Assembly: GCA_902591755.1 (NCBI GenBank)
Contig: CACJBX010000003.1
Span: 1 to 64,000 of the forward strand
Source of the DNA: an uncultured Pelagibacteraceae bacterium
GTDB taxonomy: Bacteria > Pseudomonadota > Alphaproteobacteria > Pelagibacterales > Pelagibacteraceae
DNA length: 64,000 bases
Reading direction: 5' to 3'
Position numbers and translations under genes: made by a program
Shown: positions 50,271 to 60,258 of the stretch, piece after piece
How positions within the stretch are numbered: the stretch's first letter is position 1
Layout: every line of letters starts with the position of its first letter
The notes under the pieces: model-generated
What the model saw: the letters and a program-made list of their open reading frames with translations, nothing else
Databases searched by the model: none
Told to the model about the DNA's origin: nothing

Positions 50271-51442
50271 CTGTCTATTTCTCCGAAAACAATATCTAAT
50301 GAACCTAATACAGCTGGTACATCGGCTAACATATGTCCTTTGATTAAATAATCCATTGCTTGAAGATGAGAAAATCCAGGAGCTCTGATTTTACATTTAT
50401 ATGGCTTGCTTGAACCATCAGAAATTAAGTAAACACCAAATTCACCCTTAGGCGCCTCTACTGCAGTATATATCTCATCTTTTTTAACTCTATAGCCTTC
50501 TGTAAATAATTTAAAATGGTGAATTAATGCTTCCATCGACTCTTTAATTTCTTTTTTAGCTGGAGGGGTAATCTTATTATCTTGAGATTTAACAGGTCCT
50601 TTTGGTAACTGTTCTAAACATTGTTTAATTATTTTTACACTTTCTCTCATTTCTTCAACTCTACAAAGGTACCTGTCATAACAATCTCCGTTTTTACCAA
50701 TAGGCACCTTAAATGATAATTGTTCATAACAATCATAGGGTTGAGATTTTCTTAGATCCCAAGGCACGCCTGAACCTCGCATCATTACACCTGAGAAAGA
50801 ATAGTCTAATGCATCATCTTTTGAAACTATTCCAATATCAACATTTCTTTGCTTAAAAATTCTGTTATCAGTTAGTAAAGTCTCTAAATCATCTATAATT
50901 TTTGGAAACTCATTACAAAACTTTAAAATATCAGCGTCAAGTCCTCTTGGTAAGTCTTGGTGAACGCCTCCCGGTCTAAAATAATTTGCGTGCAATCTTG
51001 ATCCTGAGACCCTTTCGTAAAATTCCATAAGTTTTTCTCGCTCCTCAAAACCCCATAATGAAGGAGTTAAGGCGCCTACATCTAAAGCTTGAGTAGTAAT
51101 GTTTAATATGTGGCTTAATATTCGACCAATCTCACAAAAAATTACTCTTATGTATTGTCCTCTAATTGGAACCTCAATGTCTAAAATTTTTTCGATAGCT
51201 AAAGCAAAAGCATGCTCTTGGTTCATGGGTGCTACATAATCAAGTCTATCAAAGTAAGGAATTGCTTGTGAATACGTTTTGTTTTCAATCAATTTTTCTG
51301 TACCTCTATGAAGCAAACCAATATGGGGGTCGGCTTTTTCTACAACTTCTCCATCTAACTCCAATATCAATCTTAAAACACCGTGCGCAGCTGGATGTTG
51401 TGGACCAAAATTAAGATTTAGTGTCTTTGTTTGTTTACTCAT
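50267..51442 (-). CDS. nuoD: NADH-quinone oxidoreductase subunit D
   Basis: 49-kDa-type subunit of the quinone-reducing module, related to the large subunit of NiFe hydrogenases. 391 residues, a stand-alone gene and not fused to nuo[23 protein letters not shown] in part near 11 contains the conserved His loop, [12 protein letters not shown] near 41, and the C-terminal VFGEIDR is exactly the family ending. It overlaps nuoC by 8 nt and nuoE by 4 nt. Confidence 0.97.
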   Translation of the reverse strand: MSKQTKTLNLNFGPQHPAAHGVLRLILELDGEVVEKADPHIGLLHRGTEKLIENKTYSQAIPYFDRLDYVAPMNQEHAFALAIEKILDIEVPIRGQYIRVIFCEIGRILSHILNITTQALDVGALTPSLWGFEEREKLMEFYERVSGSRLHANYFRPGGVHQDLPRGLDADILKFCNEFPKIIDDLETLLTDNRIFKQRNVDIGIVSKDDALDYSFSGVMMRGSGVPWDLRKSQPYDCYEQLSFKVPIGKNGDCYDRYLCRVEEMRESVKIIKQCLEQLPKGPVKSQDNKITPPAKKEIKESMEALIHHFKLFTEGYRVKKDEIYTAVEAPKGEFGVYLISDGSSKPYKCKIRAPGFSHLQAMDYLIKGHMLADVPAVLGSLDIVFGEIDR

Positions 51443-52031
51443 TGTTTTTTTTAATTTCTTTTACGTATTCTGTTCCTTGCCATGGGCTATTATAATCAAA
51501 ATTTCTATAGTCCTGTTCTAATTTTACTGGTTCATAAATTACCTTTTTTTTCTCCTCACTATATCTAACCTCTTTATGCCCAGTAATTGGAAAATCTTTT
51601 CTTAATGGATATCCTTCAAATTCATAGTCTGTCAAAATTCTTCTTAGGTCTGGATGATCTTGAAAATCAATACCATACATGTCAAAAACTTCTCGTTCCA
51701 TCCAATTTGCTGATGGAAAAATACCTGTGATTGAAAAAACTTTATCATTTTCGTTTAACGGAAAATCAACAATTATTCTTTTGTTAAACTCATGGCTAAG
51801 CAACAAATAAATCATTCTAAATCTATTTTTTTTATTTGGGTAATCTACTGCAGTTATATCTATCAACTGCTTAAATTTCATATCAGGATTTGATTTTAAA
51901 AATAAAAGAACTTCTTTTAGATCATCTTTTTCTATAGAAACATTTAATGTTTCGTGTACAATTTTTGATGAACTCACCTTAGTATTAAGTTCTGAATTTA
52001 TTTTTTTTTCTAAATCTATATTATTTAACAT
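51435..52031 (-). CDS. nuoC: NADH-quinone oxidoreductase subunit C
   Basis: 30-kDa-type subunit of the peripheral arm of complex I. 198 residues. Family signature region: [22 protein letters not shown] in part near 58, then [24 protein letters not shown] in part near 111-134 and [18 protein letters not shown] near 140. It overlaps nuoB by 1 nt and nuoD by 8 nt. Confidence 0.96.
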   Translation of the reverse strand: MLNNIDLEKKINSELNTKVSSSKIVHETLNVSIEKDDLKEVLLFLKSNPDMKFKQLIDITAVDYPNKKNRFRMIYLLLSHEFNKRIIVDFPLNENDKVFSITGIFPSANWMEREVFDMYGIDFQDHPDLRRILTDYEFEGYPLRKDFPITGHKEVRYSEEKKKVIYEPVKLEQDYRNFDYNSPWQGTEYVKEIKKNNE

Positions 52032-52552
52032 TATCTGCTTATTGAACCTTGGCCTCTTATCTTTTTTTGTAATTGCATGATCCCATATAATAAGGCCTCA
52101 GCTGAGGGAGGGCATCCTGGTACATAAACATCAACTGGAACAACTCTATCGCATCCTCTAACAACTGAATATGAGTAATGGTAATAACCGCCACCATTCG
52201 CACAGCTACCCATAGATATCACGTATCTCGGCTCAGGCATTTGATCATAAACTTTTCTTAACGCTGGAGCCATTTTGTTAGTTAAAGTTCCAGCAACAAT
52301 CATTACGTCTGATTGTCTTGGGGATGCTCTTGGTGCAGCGCCAAATCTCTCTAGATCGTACCTTGGCATAGATGTTTGCATCATTTCAACTGCACAACAT
52401 GCAAGTCCAAATGTCATCCAGTGCAAAGAGCCAGTCCTTGCCCAATTTACTAGATTATCTAAAGAAGTTGTTATAAAACCTTTGTCTGCAAAATCTTTAG
52501 CAAGTTGTTTAAATTCTTTTGGAATTTGATCTTCTTTTTCTTTTAAGTTCAT
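52031..52552 (-). CDS. nuoB: NADH-quinone oxidoreductase subunit B
   Basis: Carries cluster N2, the last iron-sulfur centre before quinone. 173 residues from the ATG at 52552, chosen because it makes a 4-nt ATGA overlap with nuoA; the in-frame ATG at 52579 would only add re-read nuoA codons. Tandem Cys pair in [11 protein letters not shown], then [20 protein letters not shown] and [14 protein letters not shown] supply the four ligands. Confidence 0.97.
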   Translation of the reverse strand: MNLKEKEDQIPKEFKQLAKDFADKGFITTSLDNLVNWARTGSLHWMTFGLACCAVEMMQTSMPRYDLERFGAAPRASPRQSDVMIVAGTLTNKMAPALRKVYDQMPEPRYVISMGSCANGGGYYHYSYSVVRGCDRVVPVDVYVPGCPPSAEALLYGIMQLQKKIRGQGSISR

Positions 52553-52917
52553 TCCCAGTCTAAAGCCCCTTTCTTCCACTCATAAATAAATCCTACGGTC
52601 AAAATAAACAAAAAAATCATCATTGATACAAAACCAAATATTCCAATTTTACCTAAAGAAATTGCCCATGGAAAAAGGAAAGCTATTTCTAAATCGAATA
52701 TTATAAATAAGATTGCTACTAAATAAAATCTAACATCAAACTCCATTCTCGAGTCATTGAAAGGTTCAAAACCACACTCATAAGCAGATAATTTTTCTGG
52801 ATCGGGATTTTTAGGTGCTACTATGAAATTCAGAAAAATGAACCCAATACTTAGAACTAGAGCAACCCCAAAAAATATTATAATTGTTAGATAGTTATTT
52901 AAAAAATCTCCATACAT
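52549..52917 (-). CDS. nuoA: NADH-quinone oxidoreductase subunit A
   Basis: Membrane subunit of complex I, 122 residues, three helices. The loop between helices 1 and 2 has [28 protein letters not shown] in part near 43-60 (YECGFEPF with the conserved Cys), and [12 protein letters not shown] near 74 is intact. First gene of the nuo operon, 107 nt after the 3' end of tRNA-Asp; a TATATA-rich stretch directly precedes the start codon, and a perfect palindrome lies at 53004-53020. Confidence 0.96.
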   Translation of the reverse strand: MYGDFLNNYLTIIIFFGVALVLSIGFIFLNFIVAPKNPDPEKLSAYECGFEPFNDSRMEFDVRFYLVAILFIIFDLEIAFLFPWAISLGKIGIFGFVSMMIFLFILTVGFIYEWKKGALDWE

Positions 52918-53003
52918 ATATATTTATATATAATCTTTTTGATTAATTGAAAGTGCAGTTAAGTCACGTTATTGGGGGCTAATTTATTGAGTGATTTGTG
53001 TAA

Positions 53004-53020
53004 TTGATAATTATTATCAA
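53004..53020. repeat. Perfect 8-bp inverted repeat between tRNA-Asp and nuoA
   Basis: TTGATAAT-T-ATTATCAA, perfect 8-bp arms with a 1-base centre, sits 4 nt past the tRNA-Asp 3' end and about 87 bp before the nuoA start. No U-run follows it on the minus strand, which argues against a simple terminator. It contains TGA-N9-TCA, the half-site spacing of the iron-responsive motif described for some alphaproteobacteria, but A+T richness makes chance matches likely. Confidence 0.45.
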
Positions 53021-53024
53021 AAAC

Positions 53025-53101
53025 TGGCGGGAGTGACGGGACTCGAACCCGCGACCTATCGCGTGACAGGCGATCGCTCTAACCAACTGAGCTACACCCC
53101 C
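53025..53101 (-). tRNA. tRNA-Asp (GTC)
   Basis: 77 nt including encoded CCA. The cloverleaf is complete: acceptor GGGGGTG pairs with CACTCCC (one G-T wobble), D-arm AGCTCAGTTGGTTAGAGC, anticodon loop CTGTCAC with anticodon GTC, and T-loop GGGTTCGAGTCCC. It lies 10 nt downstream of tRNA-Val on the same strand, so the pair is probably one transcript, possibly continuing into nuoA. Confidence 0.97.
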
Positions 53102-53111
53102 AATTTTATTT

Positions 53112-53187
53112 TGGTGGGCGGTAAAGGACTCGAACCTTTGACCCCCTCGGTGTAAACGAGATGCTCTACCAACTGAGCTAACCGCCC
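53112..53187 (-). tRNA. tRNA-Val (TAC)
   Basis: 76 nt including encoded CCA. Acceptor GGGCGGT pairs with ACCGCCC; anticodon stem CTCG/CGAG encloses TTTACAC with anticodon TAC; the T-arm is AGGTTCGAGTCCT. It lies 73 nt downstream of the SGNH hydrolase gene and 10 nt upstream of tRNA-Asp. The tRNA-Val/tRNA-Asp pair before nuoA is a recurring alphaproteobacterial arrangement. Confidence 0.97.
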
Positions 53188-53260
53188 AAAACAAAATAAC
53201 GCAAGTGTTTACAACATTTATTTTAATAAAGCAAGAAATACAAATGTAATTTTTTGAAGA

Positions 53261-54298
53261 CTAGTTATTATTAATTAGTATTTTGTTAAAATCATCAAAA
53301 ATTGTTTTAGCAATAATTTTAGCTCCTGACGGGCTTGCATGAATCAAGTCATACAAACTATCATCCGAAAATTGAATTTTATTGTAAAGGTCTATACAAA
53401 AAATCTTATTTTTATTGCAGTTGTTAATTATGACTTTAGAAATAATTTTTTCTTTTGAATGATAATTAAATTCATCAATTGAGTAAATTTTATTTTCTAA
53501 AATTTTAGATCTTTGAGTTTTTTGTGTAATAAAGACTGGCTTAGCATCTAATTCTTTTGTTAATTTAATCAAAGTGTCTAATCTATTATTTAAATCATTA
53601 ATATTATCCTGGGAAATTTTATAATCTATTTCTGCTAATTGGTAATTTTTATTTCTTTTTTTATGACCTACATTAAAAATATCTTTTAAAAAAAACTTTT
53701 TATAGACAAGATTACAAGTTTTATAAATAATTCCATTATTTTCTGTAAACCATAATTTAATTTTTTGAAAAAAATTCATACGTTTAGTCCCTTGATCATA
53801 AACTAATTTTTCATCACTAAAATATTCATTTATGCCAATATAAAAAATAATATATTTTGTTTTAAATTCAGGTATTTTGGGGAACCAATTTTTAAAATTC
53901 CAAATATGCCCATATGTTGACTGTCCATCGATCCCTGCATTGACAACTTCAAAATCAAGATTCGGATAATTATTATTTATTATTAGTTCAAGTTGCTCAG
54001 ACCACGTGTCATTTGTTTCAAGATACCTCTCATCTGTTGTGCTACCACCAATTGTCAATATATCTATTTTATCTACAGTTTTCCTTAGTCCCCTGAAGCC
54101 GTACTTATCTTTCTTGTAATTAATATAATCTTTTCCTTCATAAAGATTATTTTTATATGAACGATCTGCCGAACAAAGCAAATAACCACAATTTAACTTT
54201 TCAGAATAAATTTTGTTACCCGTAATTAATTCTAATGTTGAAATTATCGATAACAATATTAAAATATTGATAGTTAAAATTTTAGTTATTTTGTACAT
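53261..54298 (-). CDS. Membrane-anchored SGNH/GDSL-family hydrolase
   Basis: 345 residues: a basic N-terminus, one membrane helix (about 6-26), then an extracytoplasmic SGNH hydrolase domain. Block I is LTIGGST with Ser86 as nucleophile, block II the AGIDGQS segment near 120, block III FYIGINEY near 155, and block V DLIHASPSG with Asp317 and His320. Family members hydrolyse esters; relatives in SAR11 and other marine bacteria often modify surface polysaccharides, but no substrate can be read here. It lies between lon (77-nt gap) and tRNA-Val, where alphaproteobacteria commonly carry hupB. The catalytic residues look intact. Confidence 0.78.
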   Translation of the reverse strand: MYKITKILTINILILLSIISTLELITGNKIYSEKLNCGYLLCSADRSYKNNLYEGKDYINYKKDKYGFRGLRKTVDKIDILTIGGSTTDERYLETNDTWSEQLELIINNNYPNLDFEVVNAGIDGQSTYGHIWNFKNWFPKIPEFKTKYIIFYIGINEYFSDEKLVYDQGTKRMNFFQKIKLWFTENNGIIYKTCNLVYKKFFLKDIFNVGHKKRNKNYQLAEIDYKISQDNINDLNNRLDTLIKLTKELDAKPVFITQKTQRSKILENKIYSIDEFNYHSKEKIISKVIINNCNKNKIFCIDLYNKIQFSDDSLYDLIHASPSGAKIIAKTIFDDFNKILINNN

Positions 54299-54375
54299 TT
54301 TTTTTTTATAGTTTAGATAAATTTCCCAAAAGAATTGTATTTTTGCAACAGAGTTGTTTTAATGTAAATTATTAA

Positions 54376-56763
54376 TTATTGAATACTTGCTTGGGTTTTT
54401 TCAGATTTTTTATTTTCTGAAATTTTTTCTACCTCAACCCAGTCTGTTGGCTTTAGTTCCTTAGTTAAAGCAATTTTTAAAACTTCATCAGCTGTATTTA
54501 CCGGAGTTATTTTTATATCATCAATAACTTTTTTAGGGATATCAACTAAATTTTTTTCGTTATCTTTTGGAATTAACACTTGTTTAATGCCAGCTCTATG
54601 GGCTGCTAAAAGCTTTTCTTTTAATCCACCAATTGGCAAAACCTGACCTGTAATTGTAACTTCTCCGGTCATTGCAATTTCCCTTTTTACAGGAATTTTA
54701 GTAATTGATGAAACAATTGATGTTACCATGGCTATTCCAGCAGATGGACCGTCTTTAGGTGTGGCTCCTTCTGGAACATGAATATGAAAGTCTTTTTTTT
54801 CAAACGTTGGAGGAATAATCCCAAATTCAAGACATTTTGATCTAACAAAAGATTTTGCAGCTTTTACAGACTCTTGCATGACATCCCCTAATTTACCTGT
54901 TATTTGCATTCGACCTTTCCCTGGCATATTAACGGTTTCAATTTTCAAAATTTCACCACCAAATTCCGTCCAAGCTAATCCTGTAACAATTCCAACTTTG
55001 TTTTGTTCTTCAAGCTCACCAAATTTAAATTTTCTAACACCAAGAAAATCATTTAAATTTTTATCATTAACCGCTACGTCTTTGCTTTCATTATTAACAA
55101 CTTTTTTAACTACTTTTCTAGTAATTTTTGAAATTTCCCTCTCAAGATTTCTTACCCCTGACTCTCTTGTATAATATCTAATTATGTCTTTTATAGTTCC
55201 GTCAGATAAGTTCATTTCACCATCTTTAACTCCATTGTCCTTTATTTGTTTTGGTAATAAATATTTGTTTGCAATATTAATTTTTTCATCTTCCGTATAA
55301 CCAGGTATTCTAATAACTTCCATTCTATCTAGCAGAGGTGGTAGAATATTTAGTGTGTTGGCTGTAGTTACAAATAACACATCGGATAGATCATAGTCCA
55401 CTTCTAAGTAGTGATCATTAAAAGTAGTGTTTTGTTCTGGATCAAGAGCTTCCAATAAAGCTGAAGATGGGTCACCTCTATAATCGTTTCCAACTTTGTC
55501 GATTTCATCCAGTAGGAATAAAGGATTTTTTGTTCCAGCTTTTTTCATCATTTGAATAATTTTTCCAGGTAAAGATCCAATGTAAGTTCTTCTGTGGCCA
55601 CGGACTTCCGCTTCATCTCTTACACCTCCCAATGACATTCTGACAAATTGTCTATTGGTAGCTTTGGCTATTGATTTTCCTAAGGATGTTTTTCCAACTC
55701 CTGGAGGGCCAACCAAACACAAAATTGGACCTTTTAACTTATTCATTCTTTTTTGAACAGCTAAGAATTCAATTATTCTCTCTTTTACTTTTTCTAGACC
55801 GAAATGATCTTCATCTAAAACTCCTTGAGCTTTATTTAAATCTATTTCAGTTTTATCTTTTTTGAACCATGGTAAATCTATCATCCAATCTAAATAGTTT
55901 CTTACAACTGTGGCTTCCGCAGACATTGGACTCATATTCTTTAATTTTTTCAATTCGGACAGACATTTTTTTTCAACATCTTTTGGCATCTTAGCTTTGA
56001 TTATTGCTTTATTTAAATTTGATGTTTCATCTTTTCCATCTTCGATTTCACCTAACTCTTTCTGAATTGCTTTCAGCTGCTCATTTAAGTAATACTCTCG
56101 CTGTGTTTTTTCCATCTGTGTCTTTACTCGACCTCTAATTCTTTTTTCTACACCAATAATACTTGTTTCGTTTTCCATTATCTTAATAATAAGATTTAAT
56201 CTTTTCTTAACGTCTTGGGTTTCAAAAATTTGCTGTTTTTCTGAAATAGACGCATTTAAATGAGATGCTATGTTGTCTGCAATTTTTGAAGGATCTTTTA
56301 AAACTTTAATATTATTAATCGTTTCACTCGAAATTTTTTTATTAATTACAGTAAGTTTTTCGAGTTTCTTTACAGCTGAAAGTGCTAACTGGATCAAATC
56401 TTCATCTTTATTTATTTGATCACCTACTTTTTCGTAAGAGCAAGTAATAAAATCCTTGTTGTCACTGTAATTAGATATTTTTACTCGATTCATTCCCTCA
56501 ACAAGGACTTTAACCGTCCCGTCGGGTAATTTTAAAAGCTGTAGAATGTTACTTTCACATCCGTAAGTAAACACATCATTTTTAGATGGATCGTCAACTT
56601 CTGAATTTTTTTGAGTTACTAGAATAATCTTTTTTTCCTTTTTCATTACCTCATTGAGAGCATTAATTGATTTATCTCTACCAACAAATAATGGAATAAC
56701 CATATTAGGAAAAACAACGATATCTCTTAAAGGTAACAGTGGTAAGTTAAATTTCATTTCCAT
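54376..56763 (-). CDS. lon: Lon protease
   Basis: ATP-dependent serine protease for damaged and regulatory proteins. 795 residues. N-terminal substrate-binding domain starting LPLLPLRDIVVFPNMVIPLFVGR in part, coiled-coil middle (about 195-260), AAA+ module with GPPGVGKTSLGKS near 350 and LLDEIDKVG near 417, and C-terminal protease domain with dyad Ser674 (KDGPSAG) and Lys717 (GGLKEKLLA), spaced 43 residues as in E. coli Lon. Last gene of tig-clpP-clpX-lon; 61 nt after clpX. Confidence 0.97.
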   Translation of the reverse strand: MEMKFNLPLLPLRDIVVFPNMVIPLFVGRDKSINALNEVMKKEKKIILVTQKNSEVDDPSKNDVFTYGCESNILQLLKLPDGTVKVLVEGMNRVKISNYSDNKDFITCSYEKVGDQINKDEDLIQLALSAVKKLEKLTVINKKISSETINNIKVLKDPSKIADNIASHLNASISEKQQIFETQDVKKRLNLIIKIMENETSIIGVEKRIRGRVKTQMEKTQREYYLNEQLKAIQKELGEIEDGKDETSNLNKAIIKAKMPKDVEKKCLSELKKLKNMSPMSAEATVVRNYLDWMIDLPWFKKDKTEIDLNKAQGVLDEDHFGLEKVKERIIEFLAVQKRMNKLKGPILCLVGPPGVGKTSLGKSIAKATNRQFVRMSLGGVRDEAEVRGHRRTYIGSLPGKIIQMMKKAGTKNPLFLLDEIDKVGNDYRGDPSSALLEALDPEQNTTFNDHYLEVDYDLSDVLFVTTANTLNILPPLLDRMEVIRIPGYTEDEKINIANKYLLPKQIKDNGVKDGEMNLSDGTIKDIIRYYTRESGVRNLEREISKITRKVVKKVVNNESKDVAVNDKNLNDFLGVRKFKFGELEEQNKVGIVTGLAWTEFGGEILKIETVNMPGKGRMQITGKLGDVMQESVKAAKSFVRSKCLEFGIIPPTFEKKDFHIHVPEGATPKDGPSAGIAMVTSIVSSITKIPVKREIAMTGEVTITGQVLPIGGLKEKLLAAHRAGIKQVLIPKDNEKNLVDIPKKVIDDIKITPVNTADEVLKIALTKELKPTDWVEVEKISENKKSEKTQASIQ

Positions 56764-56824
56764 TATCTAAATATGGATATTAAATTAAAATTTGCAATAC
56801 TTATTTATCGTTTGTTAACCGTAT

Positions 56825-58099
56825 TTATGCGGCAGAGGTTTTAGATTTTTCTTTATCTTTATCTTTATCTGCATTTTTAGAGTGGACAATAATTGGTTGA
56901 CTTTGCCCTTTGGCCGCACCTGAATCAACTATAACTTCGTTTACATTTTCCATACTTGGTAAATCAAACATTGTTTTTAGTAGAATACTTTCTAAAATAG
57001 ATCTCAGACCTCTAGCCCCTGTTTTTTTATTAATTGCCTTTTGAGCTATCTCTTTTATTGCGGAGTCTTTGAACGAGAGTTTGGCTCCTTCCAGCTTAAA
57101 TAATTCCTGATACTGTTTAATAAGCGAGTTTTTAGGTTCTTGTAAAATTTTTATTAAAGATTTTTCATCTAAATCCTCTAGAGTTGCAATTATTGGAAGT
57201 CTACCTATAAACTCCGGTATCAATCCATATTTTAATAGATCTTCCGGTTCCAAACTTTTCATCCACTCACCTGTTTTCTTATCCTCAGTATTTTTAACCT
57301 CTGCTCCAAACCCTATAGAAGATCCTTTATCTCTTTGTGAAATTATTTTGTCTAAACCTGCAAAAGCTCCCCCGCAAATAAACAAAATATTAGTAGTATC
57401 TACTTGTAAAAATTCTTGTTGTGGGTGTTTTCTTCCTCCTTGAGGAGGGACACTTGCAATAGTACCTTCCATTATTTTTAATAAAGCTTGTTGAACACCT
57501 TCTCCCGATACATCTCTTGTAATAGATGGGTTTTCTGATTTTCGACTTATTTTATCCACTTCATCTATATACACTATACCCCTTTGTGCTTTTTCAACGT
57601 TATAATCCGCAGCCTGTAAAAGTTTTAAAATAATATTTTCAACGTCCTCTCCTACATATCCGGCTTCAGTCAAAGTTGTTGCATCTGCCATTGTGAAAGG
57701 TACATCTAAAATTCTTGCCAATGTTTGAGCTAACAAAGTTTTTCCACATCCTGTAGGACCAATTAATAAGATGTTTGATTTTGCTAGTTCTACATTTTTA
57801 CTAGTTTTGTTTTCATAATTTAATCTTTTGTAATGGTTGTGAACAGCTACAGATAAAACTTTTTTTGCAAGTTGCTGACCAATTACATAGTCATCTAAAA
57901 CTGAACAAATTTGTTTTGGAGATGGTAAACCATCTTGGTGTTTTACGAATGTGTCTTTATTCTCCTCTTTAATTATATCCATACATAACTCGACGCATTC
58001 ATCACAAATGAAAACTGTTGGACCAGCAATAAGTTTTCTTACTTCGTGCTGGCTTTTGCCACAAAATGAACAGTATAAAATGTTTTTGCTACCTGACAT
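56825..58099 (-). CDS. clpX: ClpX ATPase subunit of ClpXP
   Basis: Unfoldase that feeds substrates to ClpP. 424 residues. N-terminal zinc-binding domain with Cys10, Cys13, Cys32 and Cys35; AAA+ Walker [13 protein letters not shown] near 114, Walker [11 protein letters not shown] near 176 and sensor motifs such as [10 protein letters not shown] near 368. The ClpP-contact loop has IGFGAEV. The C-terminal tail is lysine/aspartate-rich. A 101-nt gap to clpP contains a TATAAT hexamer (58140-58145, minus strand) that may serve a separate promoter. Confidence 0.97.
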   Translation of the reverse strand: MSGSKNILYCSFCGKSQHEVRKLIAGPTVFICDECVELCMDIIKEENKDTFVKHQDGLPSPKQICSVLDDYVIGQQLAKKVLSVAVHNHYKRLNYENKTSKNVELAKSNILLIGPTGCGKTLLAQTLARILDVPFTMADATTLTEAGYVGEDVENIILKLLQAADYNVEKAQRGIVYIDEVDKISRKSENPSITRDVSGEGVQQALLKIMEGTIASVPPQGGRKHPQQEFLQVDTTNILFICGGAFAGLDKIISQRDKGSSIGFGAEVKNTEDKKTGEWMKSLEPEDLLKYGLIPEFIGRLPIIATLEDLDEKSLIKILQEPKNSLIKQYQELFKLEGAKLSFKDSAIKEIAQKAINKKTGARGLRSILESILLKTMFDLPSMENVNEVIVDSGAAKGQSQPIIVHSKNADKDKDKEKSKTSAA

Positions 58100-58200
58100 A
58101 TATTTTTAAATTATTAAAACGAATCAATATAACTACTTTATTATAAAATGTGTTTATGAGGCAAGTGTAGTGTTAAGATTGAGCTATATCTTGTGGAATA

Positions 58201-58812
58201 CTATGATCTTTTTTCAACAACTTGATCTATCAGACCAAATTCTTTAGCGTTTTCAGACGTCATAAAATTATCTCTCTCAAGTGCAATTTTAATTTCATCT
58301 TCACTCTTTCCAGTGTGTTTGGAATATATTTGATTCAACCTTTTTTTTAGAGAAAGAACTTCATTTGCATGTATCTCTATATCTGTTGCCTGGCCTTGAA
58401 ATCCTGCAGATGGTTGATGAACCATTATTCTTGAATTGGGAAGAGAAAATCTTTTTCCTTTTTCGCCTGCAGCCAAAAGAAAAGATCCCATTGAAGCAGC
58501 TTGACCAATACATAATGTTGAAACATCAGGTTTGATATATTGCATAGTATCATAAATTCCTAAACCAGCCGTTACTAAACCACCAGGACTGTTTATATAT
58601 AAAGATATTTCTTTTTTAGGATTTTCAGACTCTAAAAATAAAAGTTGTGCAGTTACTAAAGACGCAACATTATCATTTATTGGACCAACTAAAAAAACAA
58701 TTCTCTCTTTTAATAATCTTGAGTAAATATCATAAGCTCTTTCGCCTCTACTAGATTGCTCAACAACCATCGGTATCAAAGTATTCATTTGTTCTAAGAT
58801 TTTTTCAGTCAT
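58201..58812 (-). CDS. clpP: ClpP serine protease subunit
   Basis: Proteolytic core partner of ClpX. 203 residues. Catalytic Ser107 in [10 protein letters not shown] and His132 in MVHQPSAG; a later Asp in [11 protein letters not shown] completes the triad. [10 protein letters not shown] near 71 forms the oxyanion region. Gene order tig-clpP-clpX-lon is the conserved proteobacterial one; 32 nt separate it from tig. Confidence 0.97.
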   Translation of the reverse strand: MTEKILEQMNTLIPMVVEQSSRGERAYDIYSRLLKERIVFLVGPINDNVASLVTAQLLFLESENPKKEISLYINSPGGLVTAGLGIYDTMQYIKPDVSTLCIGQAASMGSFLLAAGEKGKRFSLPNSRIMVHQPSAGFQGQATDIEIHANEVLSLKKRLNQIYSKHTGKSEDEIKIALERDNFMTSENAKEFGLIDQVVEKRS

Positions 58813-58844
58813 AATTTCGAATCATTCACTTATACAACTTGTGA

Positions 58845-60251
58845 TTACTTTTTGCTAACTTTTTTTGTTTTTTTTTTAATTGGGGCTTTTTTAGGTTTCT
58901 TTTCAGAAGACTTTGTCTTTTTTTCTATGACATCATCAGATGATTGGGCTTTTAGATTTTTTTCATTTTCCTCTTTTAAAATTTTTTCTGCTTCTGATTT
59001 ATCAATTTCTTTGACAGTTTTTTTAGCCTTTGATTTTATAAAATCAATTATCTTTTGTTCATAAAGGTTTCCTCTCAATGAGGCTGCTGCCTCTGGATTT
59101 TTTTGATAATAATCCATTACAAGTTTTTCTTGTCCAGGCATCATACCTATTTGTTTTTGAATTTCTGATTGAATCTCTAAATTTTCAACTTTTATATTAT
59201 TTTCTTCACCAATTTGATTAAGGATTAAACCAAGTTTAATTCTTTTTTTTGCGTTTTTTAAATTTGTGCTTTTGTTTTTCTCTATTGCCTCTTTATCAAG
59301 ACCTTGATTAAGAATATTTAATTCCTGATCAATTAATGTACTTGGGATCTCATCAATTTTAAAATTTTCAATCTCCTCTAAAATTTGATTTTTTGAAATT
59401 TGATCTAGAGAATTTTTATATTGATCATTTAATTGTTTTGAAACTAGATTTTTTAAATCATTTAAATCCTTAGCTCCAAGTTTTTTAGCAAATTCATCAT
59501 CAATAGGTAAAGGTTTGTGTTTCTTTACTGAAATAATCTTACACATAAATATTGCTTTTTTTCCAACTAATTCTTTTTCTGGAAAAATTTCTGGTAAAAC
59601 TGCCTCAACTTTTATTTCTTCATCTTTTTTTGCTTTCAATAATTGTTTATCAAAACCTTTTATAAATAAATCTTTTCCTAATTCTAATTGAGTGTTTTTA
59701 CCCTCACTGCCTTTAAATTCTTTTCCGTCTACTGTTGCTTTATAATCAAATGTAACTAAATCACCTTCGTTAGCAACCTTTGCTGCATCAACTTCAACAA
59801 AATTTTTTTGATTTGATGCAATTTCTTTAATTCTTTTGTCTGTCTCCTCTTTAGATAAATTTACTTTATATTCTTTATATTTAATATTATCTAAAGTATT
59901 TAATTTTACTTTAGGCATCTCTGTAACACTAATTACATATTCAAGATCTTTTCCTTCGCCAAATTGTTTCAAATCTATTTTTGGCTGGAGCGCAGGTTTA
60001 ATTTTCTTTTCATCTAAAGCTTTAGTGGTGGTTTCTTTTAAAATTTTATCTATAACCTCGCCATAAATCGCTTTACCAAATTGTCTTTTAATTAAATCTT
60101 TCGGAACTTTTCCAGGTCTGAAACCTTTTAGAACTACATCATTTTTTAATTGATCATACTTAACATCAAGTTCTTTATTGATAGTGTTTTTATCAACAAA
60201 AACTTTTAAATTTTTCTCAAGACCTTTTTTTGTTTCTACTGTTACTTTCAT
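58845..60251 (-). CDS. tig: Trigger factor
   Basis: Ribosome-bound chaperone and prolyl isomerase. 468 residues. N-terminal ribosome-binding domain with the signature GFRPGKVPKDLIKRQFG near 44-60, an FKBP-type domain (about 150-240, with GDLVTFDYKATVDG), and a helical C-terminal domain. It ends with a 40-residue Lys-rich tail (KKPKKAPIKKKTKKVSKK) longer and more basic than in E. coli. The start codon lies only 7 nt after the tRNA-Leu 3' end, so there is almost no room for a conventional ribosome-binding site. Confidence 0.96.
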   Translation of the reverse strand: MKVTVETKKGLEKNLKVFVDKNTINKELDVKYDQLKNDVVLKGFRPGKVPKDLIKRQFGKAIYGEVIDKILKETTTKALDEKKIKPALQPKIDLKQFGEGKDLEYVISVTEMPKVKLNTLDNIKYKEYKVNLSKEETDKRIKEIASNQKNFVEVDAAKVANEGDLVTFDYKATVDGKEFKGSEGKNTQLELGKDLFIKGFDKQLLKAKKDEEIKVEAVLPEIFPEKELVGKKAIFMCKIISVKKHKPLPIDDEFAKKLGAKDLNDLKNLVSKQLNDQYKNSLDQISKNQILEEIENFKIDEIPSTLIDQELNILNQGLDKEAIEKNKSTNLKNAKKRIKLGLILNQIGEENNIKVENLEIQSEIQKQIGMMPGQEKLVMDYYQKNPEAAASLRGNLYEQKIIDFIKSKAKKTVKEIDKSEAEKILKEENEKNLKAQSSDDVIEKKTKSSEKKPKKAPIKKKTKKVSKK

Positions 60252-60258
60252 AAAATTA

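Noticed and set aside
52970-52985. TTGGGGGCTA resembling the start of tRNA-Asp, a possible tRNA fragment or attachment site
   Set aside because: The match is limited to a G-run and a few bases, with no integrase or second full repeat.
52979-53194. Open frame of about 71 codons on the minus strand running through both tRNAs
   Set aside because: It is the well-known spurious translation of tRNA sequence; both tRNAs fold completely there.
54299-54375. CAACTCTGTTG hairpin after lon as a terminator
   Set aside because: The 4-bp stem with a 3-nt loop is too weak and no clean T-run follows.
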